Shown in pieces: positions 48,115 through 59,847 of a DNA stretch of 64,000 nucleotides; positions within the stretch are counted from its first letter, which is position 1; each line of letters starts with the position of its first letter. This stretch comes from Welwitschia mirabilis. Lineage: Eukaryota; Gnetophyta; Gnetopsida; Welwitschiales. A program made the translations under genes and the position numbers. The stretch spans positions 154,701,118-154,765,117 of the forward strand of contig JBOZIK010000001.1 in NCBI GenBank assembly GCA_051453625.1, written 5' to 3'. Under the pieces are notes generated by a model, which worked only from the letters and a program-made list of their open reading frames with translations, searched no databases and had not been told where the DNA came from.

Positions 48115-49361
48115 TGTTGCAGTGTGAATTTATGCAATCTTTAAGTCCTTAGGCAAAAACCTGTAAATCATAATACTTATTAAAAAACACATACTAGTAT
48201 AGATGGAAGTTAACCTAAATGTCATAGTCGGTTAAAGGAACTAGGATAGAAGTTAAATAATTGATTTCATAAAGTATTTTTTAATTTTTTTATGAAAGTA
48301 AAAAATAATGTAAATACAATCTAATGATGAATGATGATGAAAATGAAATGGATGGAATGAAAGTGAAATGGATTCTATTTGGATTTTAATCCTCCTATCA
48401 TAAGAACTATTTCTTTATAAATTAAATTAACTAGGAAGAGTTCTATTAATTATTCATAGCTAACATAAACTATAAGAATTGCTAAATAGAGTGTGGATAA
48501 TGCAATATAAAATTGGAATGAAATAGCAATGTAAACCTAAACTAACAAAGTCAACTTTCACAAAGGTTGCCCTTATGATCTAAATAAACTATAAAAATAT
48601 CACTAAACTATAATAAACTTAAACCATAAGGGACATTTATAGAATAGTGGTAAAAAAAGTGACTAAATTAATCATCAACTTTTACATCCACTTATAACAA
48701 AGTAGTAGTACCTCAATAAATGATACTCAATTCAACACCAAGGTAAACTTCTCTCTGTAGCTACTAGATGGACCTATTATCCTTCAATCTTTCATCATAA
48801 GAAAATTAGATATAAAAGATGGAAAAGAAAGTAAATAAAAGGGGGTATTTATAGTTTTACACTAAAGTTCTAGAAGCTTAAGCCTAGGAGTCAAAGAAGA
48901 AATCCTAGTAGTCCAAATGGGTCACATAACTCCATTACAAAGATAATTCGTTTTCTCCATAAAAAATAGTTGCCATCTTGACTATCATGAAGGTGATAAT
49001 GAAGATGCCACTCCACATCAAAAGATGTTCCATTAGCTTCAAGCCCTACGGTCAACTTTGTAGACTCTATCCATATCAGTAGTTCTATTGTCCTTCCTAT
49101 CGTGGGGATGACAGAAGGGACAATAAGGTTTTCATCTTCTATCTCAAAGAGGAATCAGTCTTCTAAATGGTAAATCCTTCTTTCAAAGTATGAAGTATCA
49201 AAATAAGCCTGAGATACCTCCAAATATGCTAAAAATCGCATGTTTCAATGATCATCCTATTAGTTATCCATAATCATCATAATTGCATTCAAACTTATAT
49301 AAATGCCCTACAAGAGCACTCAAAATACACCATTAAATTCCTAAAAATTAGCATTACAACA
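48115..49361 (-). repeat. 5' LTR of gypsy 2
   Basis: 1247 bp, partner of 37940-39187. It ends GCATTACAACA, immediately followed by TGATT. Confidence 0.93.
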
Positions 49362-51025
49362 TGATTTTAGTTTATTCAATATGAAGTATAATGAGTACAA
49401 TGAATTAGGTATATGAATTAATTTTTATTTTTTTGTGATCTCCACAGTTCCATCTCATGCTTTCTTCATTTTAATTTTTATTTTATTTCATTATTTGACT
49501 TTATTAACCTAGATATTTTTATTTTTTCTATATTATTTAAATGACATCATGAAATATTGACTAAGTTTTAATTCATTCATGTTATTCTTTGGGTCCAAAG
49601 GTAAATCCATCATATCTTGTAAATTAAGTTTTAAGACTATGGTTTCTTCATATGAAGTTACATCTTTTGAAATTAGAAACTATGTCTCCTACTTAATAAG
49701 ATATGATATCCAAATGATTATTATTTATGGCTTTATTATCAAACTTATACCTTTATTATTGAGTAATATCCATGTGCCATTTGCATTTAAAGTTTTACAT
49801 GTTCAATGTAGCTCTATTTATTGGATGAAATGCTAAACAGAACTCTATTATTATACTTATAACTAAAATATGATTCTACATTAATATTCTATAGTCATAG
49901 ATTTATTCTATACTTTTCATACAATCTTGATTCTCTACATCATGTAATACACCATTTTCATGATAATGTAACTTGGTTTTTTTTGCTATCTAGTTTTTTC
50001 TAGTGCATATGAAAAACTAACCCCATATTTTTTTATTTCTTTTTTCAACTCTTTTTAGAGTTATTCTAATATGTATTTATTACCTTTATTAATTCTAAAC
50101 CTTTATAGTTCTATTTAGGTATGCTTTTTCATCATTTCCTTGAAGATCTAGAATCCATCTATGGCCTTTAATTTTATTTTCAAAACATAAACAAAATTAT
50201 TGTGGGATGATCATATATGAAGGTTAGAGTATGTTATTTTCCTTAAAAAGATTATTTGAATATTATTCTTTTTTTATTATAAAACAATTCTAACTCATCC
50301 CTAACTCTCTTTCAAGACTCAAAAAATTATCTTTTTGTGTATATTCTTACTTGATAAGCTTTATAGACTAGGTTTTTAGTATTACTATTAAAGCATACTA
50401 CTTCATTAAATGTAGCACGAAATGTTTATAATATTTTAAAATTGAGAATGTCTTAGTTAATTATACCATTTTATTAGTTTCAAATTACTTAAGCTGATTT
50501 TTATTCCATAGCATTTATCCAATATAGAAAATATATTGTGTTTTAAAGTTTTATTTATGTAAGTCTTTCTAGTTTGAATATTGAATTAAGTTTCTTCCAT
50601 GGATTACTCACCATGTTAAATTTATTTTTTAATAGCATTATTATAAAAATAAAATTCATGATCAGATTTAGTACATATTATTCATCTTTAAAGTATCATT
50701 ATAAGGAATTCAATGATTTCAGTGATCTTAGTCACAAGCTAGATTCTATGGTCATATGATATTAGTAATTATTAGCTTAAGAATTTTTACAATAATTTTA
50801 TTACAATTGAGTGGTGTGATTCCCTAAAATCAAGAAACTAATGGTTTTCATATCATATATTAATAATGCTATGAATTATTATATTATCTTGAGGTTATTC
50901 TATAATTGATATTTTAGATGGCTTCTTCTTATTTTTAAACTTATCATTCAATTATAAAGGTTTTTTAATGTATACTAATTTCATGAAAATCCTTCTTTTT
51001 TAGAGTTTACATCATATTTTTAGTC

Positions 51026-51095
51026 CCTGCCCCAAACCACATTCCCCGCACCTCCTTCCTTCGCTCCACATACGTACACACACACATGCATATGT
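51026..51095. other. GC-richer pocket with CA repeat
   Basis: AGTCCCTGCCCCAAACCACA onward, then CTCCTTCCTTCGCTCCAC and ACACACACACATGCATATG. It is near-balanced in composition within a neighbourhood of about 75-80% A+T and ends in a short CA microsatellite (51069-51083). Confidence 0.7.
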
Positions 51096-51639
51096 TTATG
51101 TGATGTATGTGTCTTAAGTTTATCATATTTTTTTAGAATTTTGGTAGTAAGTATCTTCAAGGTATAAGTCTATGAACAATTTAATACTTTCCTTAAATGC
51201 ATTATATTAACATCTCGTTGAATGCATTATATAGGTCAATGAAAAGTTTAATGCACAAAGAATAACATATTTAAACATTTTTAAATTATTTTAACTTTTA
51301 TACCTATTTGCTTAACCATAATATTTCATCAACTTCTACATTTTTAAATTAAATAGTTATCTTCTTTGCTTCATTTTCTATAATAAAATTTTATCGAAAA
51401 ATCCGATAATTTTATAGAAGATTTCAAGTTTACAATCATAATTAGATGATCATCACTTATATTAATCTCTAAAATCATATGTGTGATTTTTTGTTCCTTA
51501 TCTAAATGTTTTTATTTTAATTTTCATATAGCGTTTATTGACTCGGTTCTTATTAGGACTCCACTTATTCTAAGTTTAAATCATGTTTAATTATCCTGTG
51601 TGATAATATAATGCTCTATGAATGTTAAAGATCCAAGAA

Positions 51640-52125
51640 AAACATTGATGTAGCTATCATCTAGTTTAATTCAAAATGTTAAGGCATTTTTATGATATAG
51701 CATCATTACTTTTATTTGCTACTTTATTTTTATGTCAACACATGTAAAACTATTCTATTTGCATGTTTATTACTTTTCATTCCTATGGCTCTCCAACTTT
51801 ATTGCCTCCTATAACTCTTCATGATTCTCTTGCATTAATTGATTTACCTTAGCTTAAAATTTCCGTCAAGCTTTACAATCTCCAATGATGCTAGGCTTTG
51901 CATGTATCTAGTGATCTTCTAGTTATGATACTAAGTAACATATATGATAGTCTAGTCTAACTTAAAATGCTAATTCACATTGATGATGGGATATTCTTGG
52001 TTTTATTTACTACTACATTTCACATCCCAGCTCATGTGAAAGTATTCTATTTTTATATTCATCACTTACTATCTCCCACATATCTTTAACTTCTTCACTC
52101 ATATGACTCTTTATGAGTGCTCCTA
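51640..52125. repeat. Degenerate tandem duplication, about 285-bp period
   Basis: 51640-51835 and 51925-52125 share the order TGATGTAGCTATCATCTAGT-like start, TTTATTT(G/A)CTACT.ATTT, ACA(T/C)GT(A/G)AAA.TATTCTATTT.CAT.TT.AT.ACTT and a CTCTTCATGA/CTCTTTATGA end. It is not part of any element I can define. Confidence 0.5.
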
Positions 52126-53399
52126 TGTTAAATATTGATAGGGAAATATATCACACGAGTGGTTTGTATTTTTTCATTATCTGTTTATTTTATGTTCACT
52201 TAAATAACATTTGCATATGTAGTTTTAGCTTTTGCCCCACTCATGCTTATTTTTCTTTATTTTCTTAAAATTTATTTTTTACTTCTAATATCATATTACT
52301 TTTAATTTTTAAATATTCTACAAGTTTTAACTCTAAAGAAAACTAATACGAATGAAATAAATTTTATAATAACTAAAGAATTAATTAAATATTTAATAAA
52401 GTAAATAATTCACATGATGTTTCTTAGTGATTTTTCAACTTAAACTTTTAACATTTGATTATTACATTAATATAATTTGATTAATAAAGATAATATTAAA
52501 CTTGGTTTGATATATAATATGTGGTTCTATGTTTATAGTCATGAATTAATTAATTAGTATTTAATTAAATTGGTTTTTTGCATATGAATATGATAGAATC
52601 TTTAACATATTTACATTAAATGCATTAATTTTCCTTTTAATTTACTTTTGGAATAGGTCTTACCTTTATTAGTAATCTTTATTCTTATATTTTTATCATC
52701 ATGACATTAAATATTTTCTAAATTAATATACTCATTGAAAACATGTTTTATTTTAGTCTATTGATATACAAAACATTTCTTAATTATAATCTAATTGATC
52801 CATCTAAAGATTTCATCAAAATTTATCCTTGAACAAACATTGATCATGAATTCTTAATTTTTATTTTGGTTTTTTCTTTAAAATATTTCACTTAACATGT
52901 AGGAATAAATATTAGCTTGAATTCATATGCTTAGTTACTTCTTTATTCATTATCTTGTAGTTTGTTATACTAATTAGAGCTCAGTTTATTTAACTTATTA
53001 CATTTATATACTATTTTATAAGAATATCTATATTTGATTATTTAGAATGTTCATGCAATTTAAATTCTTCTTTACTTTCCTTACTATTATATCTATCATG
53101 GAATGTAACTTCTTTCTTTCTATTAGAATATCATGAATTTTGTCTCATCTCCTCTACCTAAAGACACTTGACCTCTCTTATATATAGTACTTTATATTTA
53201 AACATGAAATAACCATTCATCTAATAGTCTCTAAATCTTATTTGGATTTCCTTTTTTGGTTTTTAATTCATCTTATTCGTGCTAATTCTTTTTCTTATCT
53301 TCTTTATCTTACTCTTTTGATTTATTATTTCCATTTTAATATTTGTTGCCTTTTTTACATTTTTCACTACTTATTACACTTACTAAGATTTTTCGTAGC

Positions 53400-54814
53400 A
53401 TTTAAAAATCTATGGCTTTCAATTTTCATCAAATAATAATGTTGTTATAACCTTATTATAATTTGGTATTGCTTTATCAGACTTAATTAGGAATGATAAT
53501 GTAATAGGGTATTACTTATAGCTCTTGTCAAAACTCCCCTTTACATCTCAAACAATATTTACTACCTTTAATTCCTTATTCTTTTTTTTTATTTTTACTT
53601 TTCATTACATGTGAAAACTTATTTATTTAATTTAATAGATATGTAAAATTCATATCTTCTTTCTTGCTAAACATTTTCTTAGGTGATTTTACAATCTCAC
53701 ACTTTAGCTAGATTTGTTTTATCTCAAAGTATTAATCAAGTCAAATTGAATATAAAATCCTAATAGCATAAAATATAAATCTATTAGGAGGATTAGGAGC
53801 CTTAAATTTTATTCCCTTATAGATCATTTAATAATTTGAATTCTCATTCCTTATCTATGATTTTATCCCTTTAGATTGATGAATTCTATTATGGATTTCA
53901 TAACTATGATGATGACTTGTTTCATCATGATGTTTTAAATTCCTTAATCCTTTCTTATGTATAGGGAAGTAATTTCTTTTCATTCTTCTATTTAATTACT
54001 AAACCTAAGGGCATATTTAAGACTTAATTACTTTTACTATGATAATTACTTTGCTAGTTAGTAAAACTTAATATGCAATCAAATTTATATTTTTATTTCG
54101 ATCATTGATGTATTTAATATTATTTGTACTTTAATAAAAATTTTAAATATAATTTTATTTATTTATTTAATTTTTATTTCTTTAACCATTTATCAGGATT
54201 TTAACAAATTAAATAATTAATGAATTAGATCTTATGACATCTTTTGTGTTTTTCATTTCTACATTTCATTATAAGATAACACATCTTTAATTAATAGTGA
54301 TATTCTCATATCATAAGTATTTTTTCCTTACTTTTATAATATTTAAAATCTATAGTAATTTGTTTATATCTATTTACAAAACCATTATTACTTAATAATT
54401 TATTATACTAAGTTAAAATTGATAGAAATCTTGATTAATTTTCTTAAGATTTTTACTTGCTTAATTATTCATGTCTAAATGATAACTTTGAATGTTTAGG
54501 AGGAGAAACATTTTTCTCATGATTTCAAATAATTATAATTCTTTGCATTTGATTATTTTCTCTTAATAAATTATTTTAAGATTTAAATGTGACTTGTAGT
54601 CCTTGTAAGAAATTACAATTAGAGTATTTTATATGATAAGTAGTAATCCTAGGTTTTTTTATTTTGAAACTTTAATGAACAATTCTAGTTTTTTATCTTA
54701 AAATTACTACTCTTTACCTTTGTAGCCATGACATATATCTCCCTAAAACATAGTAAATTCTAAGGTGAATAATTATTAATATGTTTCTTGAATATTATTT
54801 ACCAAGGTATAGCA
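53400..54814 (+). repeat. Probable 5' LTR of gypsy 3 (only right edge defined)
   Basis: The sequence ending GGTATAGCA at 54814 is directly followed by a PBS, so an LTR must end here. The left edge and the partner LTR are not identifiable; the start given assumes a length like the other gypsy LTRs. Confidence 0.4.
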
Positions 54815-54820
54815 AATTTT

Positions 54821-54838
54821 TGGCAGTATTACTAGGGA
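54821..54838 (+). other. Primer binding site of gypsy 3
   Basis: TGGCAGTATTACTAGGGA against TGGCGCCGTTGCCGGGGA: TGGC, the central TT, one C and GGGA are kept and nearly all other differences are G-to-A or C-to-T. It lies 6 bases after the CA at 54813-54814. Confidence 0.72.
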
Positions 54839-54899
54839 TTAGAACTTGTATTACTTAGCTCATTGAAAAATATGTACTTTGGTTGCTTATTTTTATTTT

Positions 54900-56850
54900 C
54901 TTTTTTCCCCTTTTTAGTTTAAACATCATGATAGATCCACCTCTCCCAAGAATGATTAATTATCTCTATTGCATTAATTTTTTATTTCATTTTCATTTTA
55001 TTATTATTAAAAAAATTTTCTTATAGTAATTGTGAGGCTTTTAAATTTCTTTTATGCATATAATTTTAATTATTTTATTATTATTTATAGTAAACATGAA
55101 GAATAATAGCTATGTTTTGTTGTTTCCTCCTTGTGTAAAGGCATTGTTTTCTAACATTTTTTGTTAAAAGTGTTTTTCATAATTTTATTTTATTCTATAT
55201 TAGGTACTACAAGTTGGGAAATAGGGTTTTAGTTATTTTTCATCTCTTATATTGTGTCTCTATTTATATTATTTGTCCATTATTGATGATTGATTGTGCT
55301 CTTGTTATACATTGTTTTTAGTTTTGATAATTTATTTTGCTCATTATCATGTACTAGTCACTATATCTTTGCATTTTCTAATGTAAACATTTTATGCTAT
55401 ATATCATTCTTCTCTAAATTATCATCATTTTCTAAGATGTTAATGATCAAATGACTAGGATAAAAATATTGAAATAATAATAAAACGTCTTACAATATTA
55501 CTTAAAACCTTCTTTGATTAGGTTATGAAAAGATCTAAATTAGGAGTTTTTAAAATTCTTCTTAACATGTAAAATCAATGAGTTTAAGTATCAAATTATA
55601 GACTTTAGAAAATATTAAAAATGAAAATCTCTATATTAAGGATTTATTAATAAAATGCCTGTCACATGTTCTGAGGAATGGCAAACAATGATATTTTTCT
55701 ATGAAGATTTGATAATGTGAAGTAACAACTAATGAAAATGATAAAAGAAGACATTTTTATCTCTAAAGAGTCCAAATATTAGAATACTTTGAAATATAGA
55801 ATTAGGGGTTTTAAAATAGATAATGTAATGCCTATAGTTGAGGACATATAAAAGAAAATTTAACCATCTAATATACTATAGATAGATATATCTCTAAACT
55901 AGATAATCATACTAATATGAGTAGAAAGTTTGTAATCTTAGTCAAAGTATGGTAAAATTAAAATAGCTAAATATAATTAACTTAATAAAACCTTAATTTA
56001 TTCTTTTTTCTTTTTTTCCCCCCTTAGATGAACATGAAACCATAAAAGAAGAAAAAATGAAAAAGACAAAGAAAAAAGGAAAAAACTCAAAGTAAGTCAT
56101 TAAAACACATTTTAAAAAATTAATAAAAGTATAAATTAGAACCAACAACAAATGAGGTAAGATTAATAATCAAGTGATACAAACTCTTTAATGATTAAAA
56201 TAAGAAATAAAATATTTTAGTCAAACTACATATCACATGGACTTCTTTATGAATCAAAGAAAGAAAGGTAATATTCTCACTCAACTTATTCCTAAGCTTG
56301 AAGGAATCAATATAATTAAAGATAATAAAGATGTTAGAGGTGTTAATTACATCGCAAATAGAAATGATAAAAAAATTAATGAAAATACCCACTACCTCGA
56401 GAGGAACCTTTTGCATTTATTCTTAAGCCTAAACCTACATTTGATGCTAAAAATAATGAAAAAACTAATTTTATAAGATACTTATATAAAGAACTTAAGA
56501 AAGAATCTTCCCTAGATTTTTATTATTTTTAGGTAAAAAAAAATTAAAAAAGAATACTCAAGAATATTTAATGAAGTAAAAATTAATATTCCTTTCTTAA
56601 GTGTCATTAGAAAAGATCTAACCTTTATTAAATTCCTTAAAAGTATGTGTATGATGAAGAGAAAATTGAAAATTAATAAGAAGGCTTTTCTACCTTAATA
56701 AGTTAGTGATACTATTTATAATAACATTTTAGCTAATCTTAGATATCCTAGTTTCTTTAATATCTTTGGAATCATTAGTAATAAATATATAGATAAAGCA
56801 TTATTAGATTAAGAAGCTATAGGTCTTTAATGTTATAAAGAAAAATGCTT
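54900..56850 (+). pseudogene. Gypsy 3 gag and protease start
   Basis: The N-terminal part (54930-56000) is too decayed to read. From about 56560 the pattern is clear: NEVKINIPFL (about 56570-56602), RKDLTFIKFLKSMCMMKRKL (about 56611-56668), KINKKAFL, VSDTIYNNILANLRYPSFFN (about 56703-56762) and IFGIISNKYIDKALLD (about 56763-56810). This matches Athila/Tat gag-protease (family NIPLLDAI...YAKFLKELCT.KRKL...V.E.VSA.LQ..LP.K..DPG.FTIPC.IG...F.KALCDLGAS). At the active site the D is followed by a stop and E-A-I in place of L-G-A-S. The open stretch 56237-56476 is in the linker before this. Confidence 0.78.
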
Positions 56851-57379
56851 TGGATGAAATTAAAAATGTATACTTATTTTAATAATTAATGATGATCTTT
56901 TTGAATTCTTATCTTAGATTTAAATTCATCTCATATTTGATTTACATAGGAAGTTGACACTAGTTTTATATGATAATCCTAGATATGAAACATTACATTA
57001 AAAGATATATTTAAATGTTTGTCTTATTTATTGCATAAACAACTTTTTAATAAATATATGTAGGTTATTTTAAGACAATATTACATTACCTATAGCTATT
57101 AATGTGTAAAATTTACTTAAAAGATAATGCCATTCCTAATAGAGAGCACCAACATAAACTTAATCCTTACATGTGAAATAATAGTGATTAATAAAGTCCT
57201 TAATTTTGGAATTATCTATTTAATCTCTAATAATAAATGGATAAAGTATATTCAAACCATATATAAAAAGTATAGAATAATTGATGATCAGAATAAAAAT
57301 AATAAACATATAAAAGAAAAACTAGGATGATAAATGTTTATTGAGTATACAAAACTTAATTTTATAACTTTTAAGTACC

Positions 57380-57850
57380 AAATCCTCTTACTCTTCATTA
57401 ATTAAAACCTTAGAAAGGTTAGCTATCTAGGACTATTATTACTTTTTAGATGGATATTAGACTACAATTAGATAGAAATTACACTCAAAAATTATACTTA
57501 ACGACTAATTAAATACTACCTTACTTGTTCCTTTGGTACCTTTATTCATAACTATAGGTCCGTTCTTTATTTTACATAATACCCCTAAGACTTTCCAACA
57601 TGACATGATAAGTATTCTTTATAATAGGATTGAAAAAATTGTTGAAGTTTTTATGAATGATTTTTCTATGTTTAGCAAAAGAGTTGATTATTTTCTTAAT
57701 CATTTTTATCTTTTTCTTATACATTATAAAGTGAAATATATTTTTCTTAACTTAGAGAAATGATATTTCATGATTATTAACGGTATTATTATATATAATA
57801 ACATATGTAGAAATAGCATAAAAATAAGCCTTACAAATATGGAATTCATT
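57380..57850 (+). pseudogene. Gypsy 3 reverse transcriptase fragment
   Basis: The open stretch 57533-57763 includes ITIGPFFILHNTPKTFQHDM (about 57548-57607) and ISILYNRIEKIVEVFMNDFS (about 57608-57667), matching YGTFAF....CNAPGTFQRCMM.IF.DMIE...EVFMDDFS. The catalytic pair reads N-D (57656-57661). KRVDYFLNH follows (family ...SFD.CL.NL). The fingers region before 57530 is barely readable. Confidence 0.82.
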
Positions 57851-57949
57851 ACTTATGTTTGTTTACCTACCTAGTTTTGATATACCAAACTTATCAGATT
57901 CAATGTTAGATATGTGTAGGAATCATGGAAATGCAAAATCAATTAAGTG

Positions 57950-58515
57950 TGTCGAAGATGTTTACTAAGTTTGGAGACATCTATAAATTTGAATACATCT
58001 ATAATAATTGAAGACCTATCCATGACATCTAGTAGGATTTCAAAATTAAGTTTGACAACTAATGATTTACATAGTATGGTGTGCTTTAAGAGCTCAAAGT
58101 AAAGATGTTTACAAAAGGTGAAAACATTCCAAAACTTCTAGATGTTTATTAAAAAAGGAGATGTCTAGTTTGAATTAAGGGAAAATTATTAGAACACATT
58201 TATAAATTTTGAAAATACATACATACTATGAACATGGATAAAACTAGTGAAGACATCTTAATTAACTTGTATGAGCTTATTAGAAGACATCTACTAAGAA
58301 AAAAAATGTCTTAACCAAAATTAATAAGTAATAGAGATCTAGTATAAGTTAAAGAAATCTATAGTACATGAAGATGCTTATAAAAATTGAAGACATCTAT
58401 GCTAAGCTAAAGAAAGATTATAAAACAACTATAGAATAAAGGCTTATACATTTTATGAAGATGTATATGACACTTAAAGACATGTACAATTTTTAAAAAC
58501 ATGTACAACACATTA
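57950..58515 (+). repeat. GAAGACATCTA-type minisatellite in copia 2 LTR
   Basis: At least fifteen degenerate units, irregularly spaced by roughly 20-60 bases, in both orientations: for example GGAGACATCTATAAA (57974), ATGACATCTAGTAGG (58022), AAAGATGTTTACAAA (58102), GGAGATGTCTAGTTT (58158), GAAGACATCTTAATT (58250), AGAAGACATCTACTA (58283), GAAGACATCTATGCT (58389), GAAGATGTATATGAC (58457) and AAAGACATGTACAA (58477). Confidence 0.65.
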
Positions 58516-58591
58516 ATAGTAAGAAAGAAAATAGCCATTAAAGGGTGCAATTTTAATCATTTTTCATAAGGAAATGTTAGTAAAGGGATTG

Positions 58592-58601
58592 AATATAAAA
58601 G
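58592..58601 (+). promoter_or_regulatory. TATA box of copia 2 LTR
   Basis: AATATAAAAG in the middle of the LTR, downstream of the minisatellite, followed by AAAACCCTAAGTTAAGCATCC, the kind of sequence that begins the R region in plant copia LTRs. Position and motif fit an element promoter; transcription start is not determinable. Confidence 0.55.
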
Positions 58602-59438
58602 AAAAATTAAAACCCTAAGTTAAGCATCCTTTCATAGATTTTTATGCATATAAAAAACATTGGAATACTTTCATTAAAATAGATTTCTTTTAGGTAAAAG
58701 ATGTAGGTTCTTGGAAAATTACTCAATAAAAATCAAATGATAAATTTAAAAAAAGCATAGCAACAAAGGATTCTTAGAATAGCAAAAGAATTATTACTCT
58801 TAAAACAGTTTTCTTACTACCACTTTATTGTAAAAAAAAAGGAAAAATAAACTGAGCTAAAGAATCATTCCATTCTATTCTTATTTTTCCTAGTAACCAA
58901 AAAAGTTGTAATTATTTTATTCATTCATATTTATTTAAATATTTCCCCTAGGTCCTAATATTGTCATATACAGAGGTGAAAATATGATTCTTAAAATCTT
59001 CATTATTCCACATTATTATTCTTATTTTTTATTATTAGGAATATCTACATTGTATTATATCCTTATTGCAATTCTAAAGCTATAGTATTCCTAGCATGAC
59101 TATAATATGTATTTCTATAAGAAGCACCTATGTTATGTGGGTAAAACCTAAGGGCTTGAGATGTCTACCTTATGAGAAGTAACTCTATTTTACTATTTAT
59201 TATAAGGTTAATGGTGATTCTTCAATCATGTTTTTCAAGTTAAAAAGCAAGATCCAAAGGTTATTCCTATTTCGATCCTTTGAGTGTGGAATACTCAAGT
59301 TGTAAAACCACATTAAATCTAGTAATAGTCTCCTTGCTAGTACATAATATAATTCTTATTAATTTTTATTTTTTATTTACTCAAAAATTTTATTTAAAAA
59401 GCATTCATTTCTATCATATAATTTTCATGATGCAAAAA

Positions 59439-59449
59439 TGGTATTAGAG
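59439..59449 (+). other. Primer binding site of copia 2 (initiator tRNA-Met type)
   Basis: TGGTATTAGAG, against TGGTATCAGAG: a single C-to-T change. It is directly downstream of the LTR end. Confidence 0.82.
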
Positions 59450-59460
59450 TTGTGCTCTTA

Positions 59461-59770
59461 TGAAAAGTCTTAAAAACCATTGATGAACTATTAACCACTA
59501 GACCTCTACTCTTTAATGGGATGCTTTATGCTTATTAAAAGATGTTGACACTTGTTTACTTACAATCTCTTAAGTTTAAAGTGCATTAGGCTTTTGAAGA
59601 TGAATGCAGGATATCCATAAATATTACCAAAAATTATACTATTACACATGTCACAATACTAAATAATAGGAAAACTTAAACACATAAAGAAAAGGATGCT
59701 CATATGTATAATTCTATGGAAATAATGCATTATACTTTGTCCTTTTTATTGAGAAAACAACCTAATTCTA
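59461..59770 (+). pseudogene. Copia 2 gag start, copy 1
   Basis: Reads SLKTIDELLTTRPLLFNGMLYA-type sequence in pieces: the RPLLFNG and YAYWK positions (family RPPLFNGENYAFWK) fall at about 59500-59540, and the block SLKFKVH*AFEDECRISIN (family F..W..IE.G...P) near 59570-59620. It ends at about 59760 and is repeated at 61421-61690. Confidence 0.65.
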
Positions 59771-59847
59771 GAGACTTTACTCTTTAATTAATCATGCTAT
59801 TCATGCTATTAAAGGTTATTATTGAAAATGATTAATTGAAGTTAGGG

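Larger units (their letters stand above)
37940..49361 (-). mobile_element. Ty3/gypsy element 2 (Athila/Tat-like), with perfect target duplication
   Basis: LTRs 37940-39187 and 48115-49361, both TGTTGC...CAACA, flanked by TGATT at 37935-37939 and 49362-49366. On the - strand the order is PBS (48094-48111), gag, a gap where protease should be, RT, RNase H, a second copy of the late RNase H/pre-integrase segment across another gap, integrase, a 2.1-kb 3' region and PPT. Total is about 11.4 kb including 1.2 kb of N. It is the youngest-looking large element: LTR ends and target sites are intact although coding is dead. Confidence 0.92.
49367..53400. other. AT-rich stretch without recognisable genes
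   Basis: The interrupted unit from 37168-37939 continues here. The open stretch 49579-49836 (+, 85 codons) has a faint copia RNase H-like rhythm (KSIISCKLSFKTMVSSYEVT, codons about 9-28, then a YLIRYDIQM segment) but no catalytic residue can be identified, so I leave it unassigned. Other open stretches (50574-50759, 53242-53436, both +) are low-complexity and hydrophobic. A GC-richer pocket is at 51026-51095 and a degenerate duplication at 51640-52125. Confidence 0.45.
54815..57903 (+). mobile_element. Ty3/gypsy element 3 internal region, truncated by copia 2
   Basis: From the PBS the + strand contains gag remnants, a gag-protease junction and part of RT, and then stops at 57903 where the copia 2 LTR begins. 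RNase H, integrase and 3' LTR would lie beyond copia 2, outside the window. Confidence 0.7.
57904..59434 (+). repeat. 5' LTR of copia 2
   Basis: Begins TGTTAGATATG and ends ATGATGCA four bases before the PBS; 1531 bp. The first third is an array of GAAGACATCTA-like units, followed by a TATA box at 58592. The partner LTR is outside the window, so the left edge rests on the TG start and on where the gypsy 3 sequence stops. Confidence 0.65.

Noticed and set aside
50574-50759. Short + strand open stretches at 50574-50759 and 53242-53436
   Set aside because: Composition fully explained by AT-rich sequence; no family motif.
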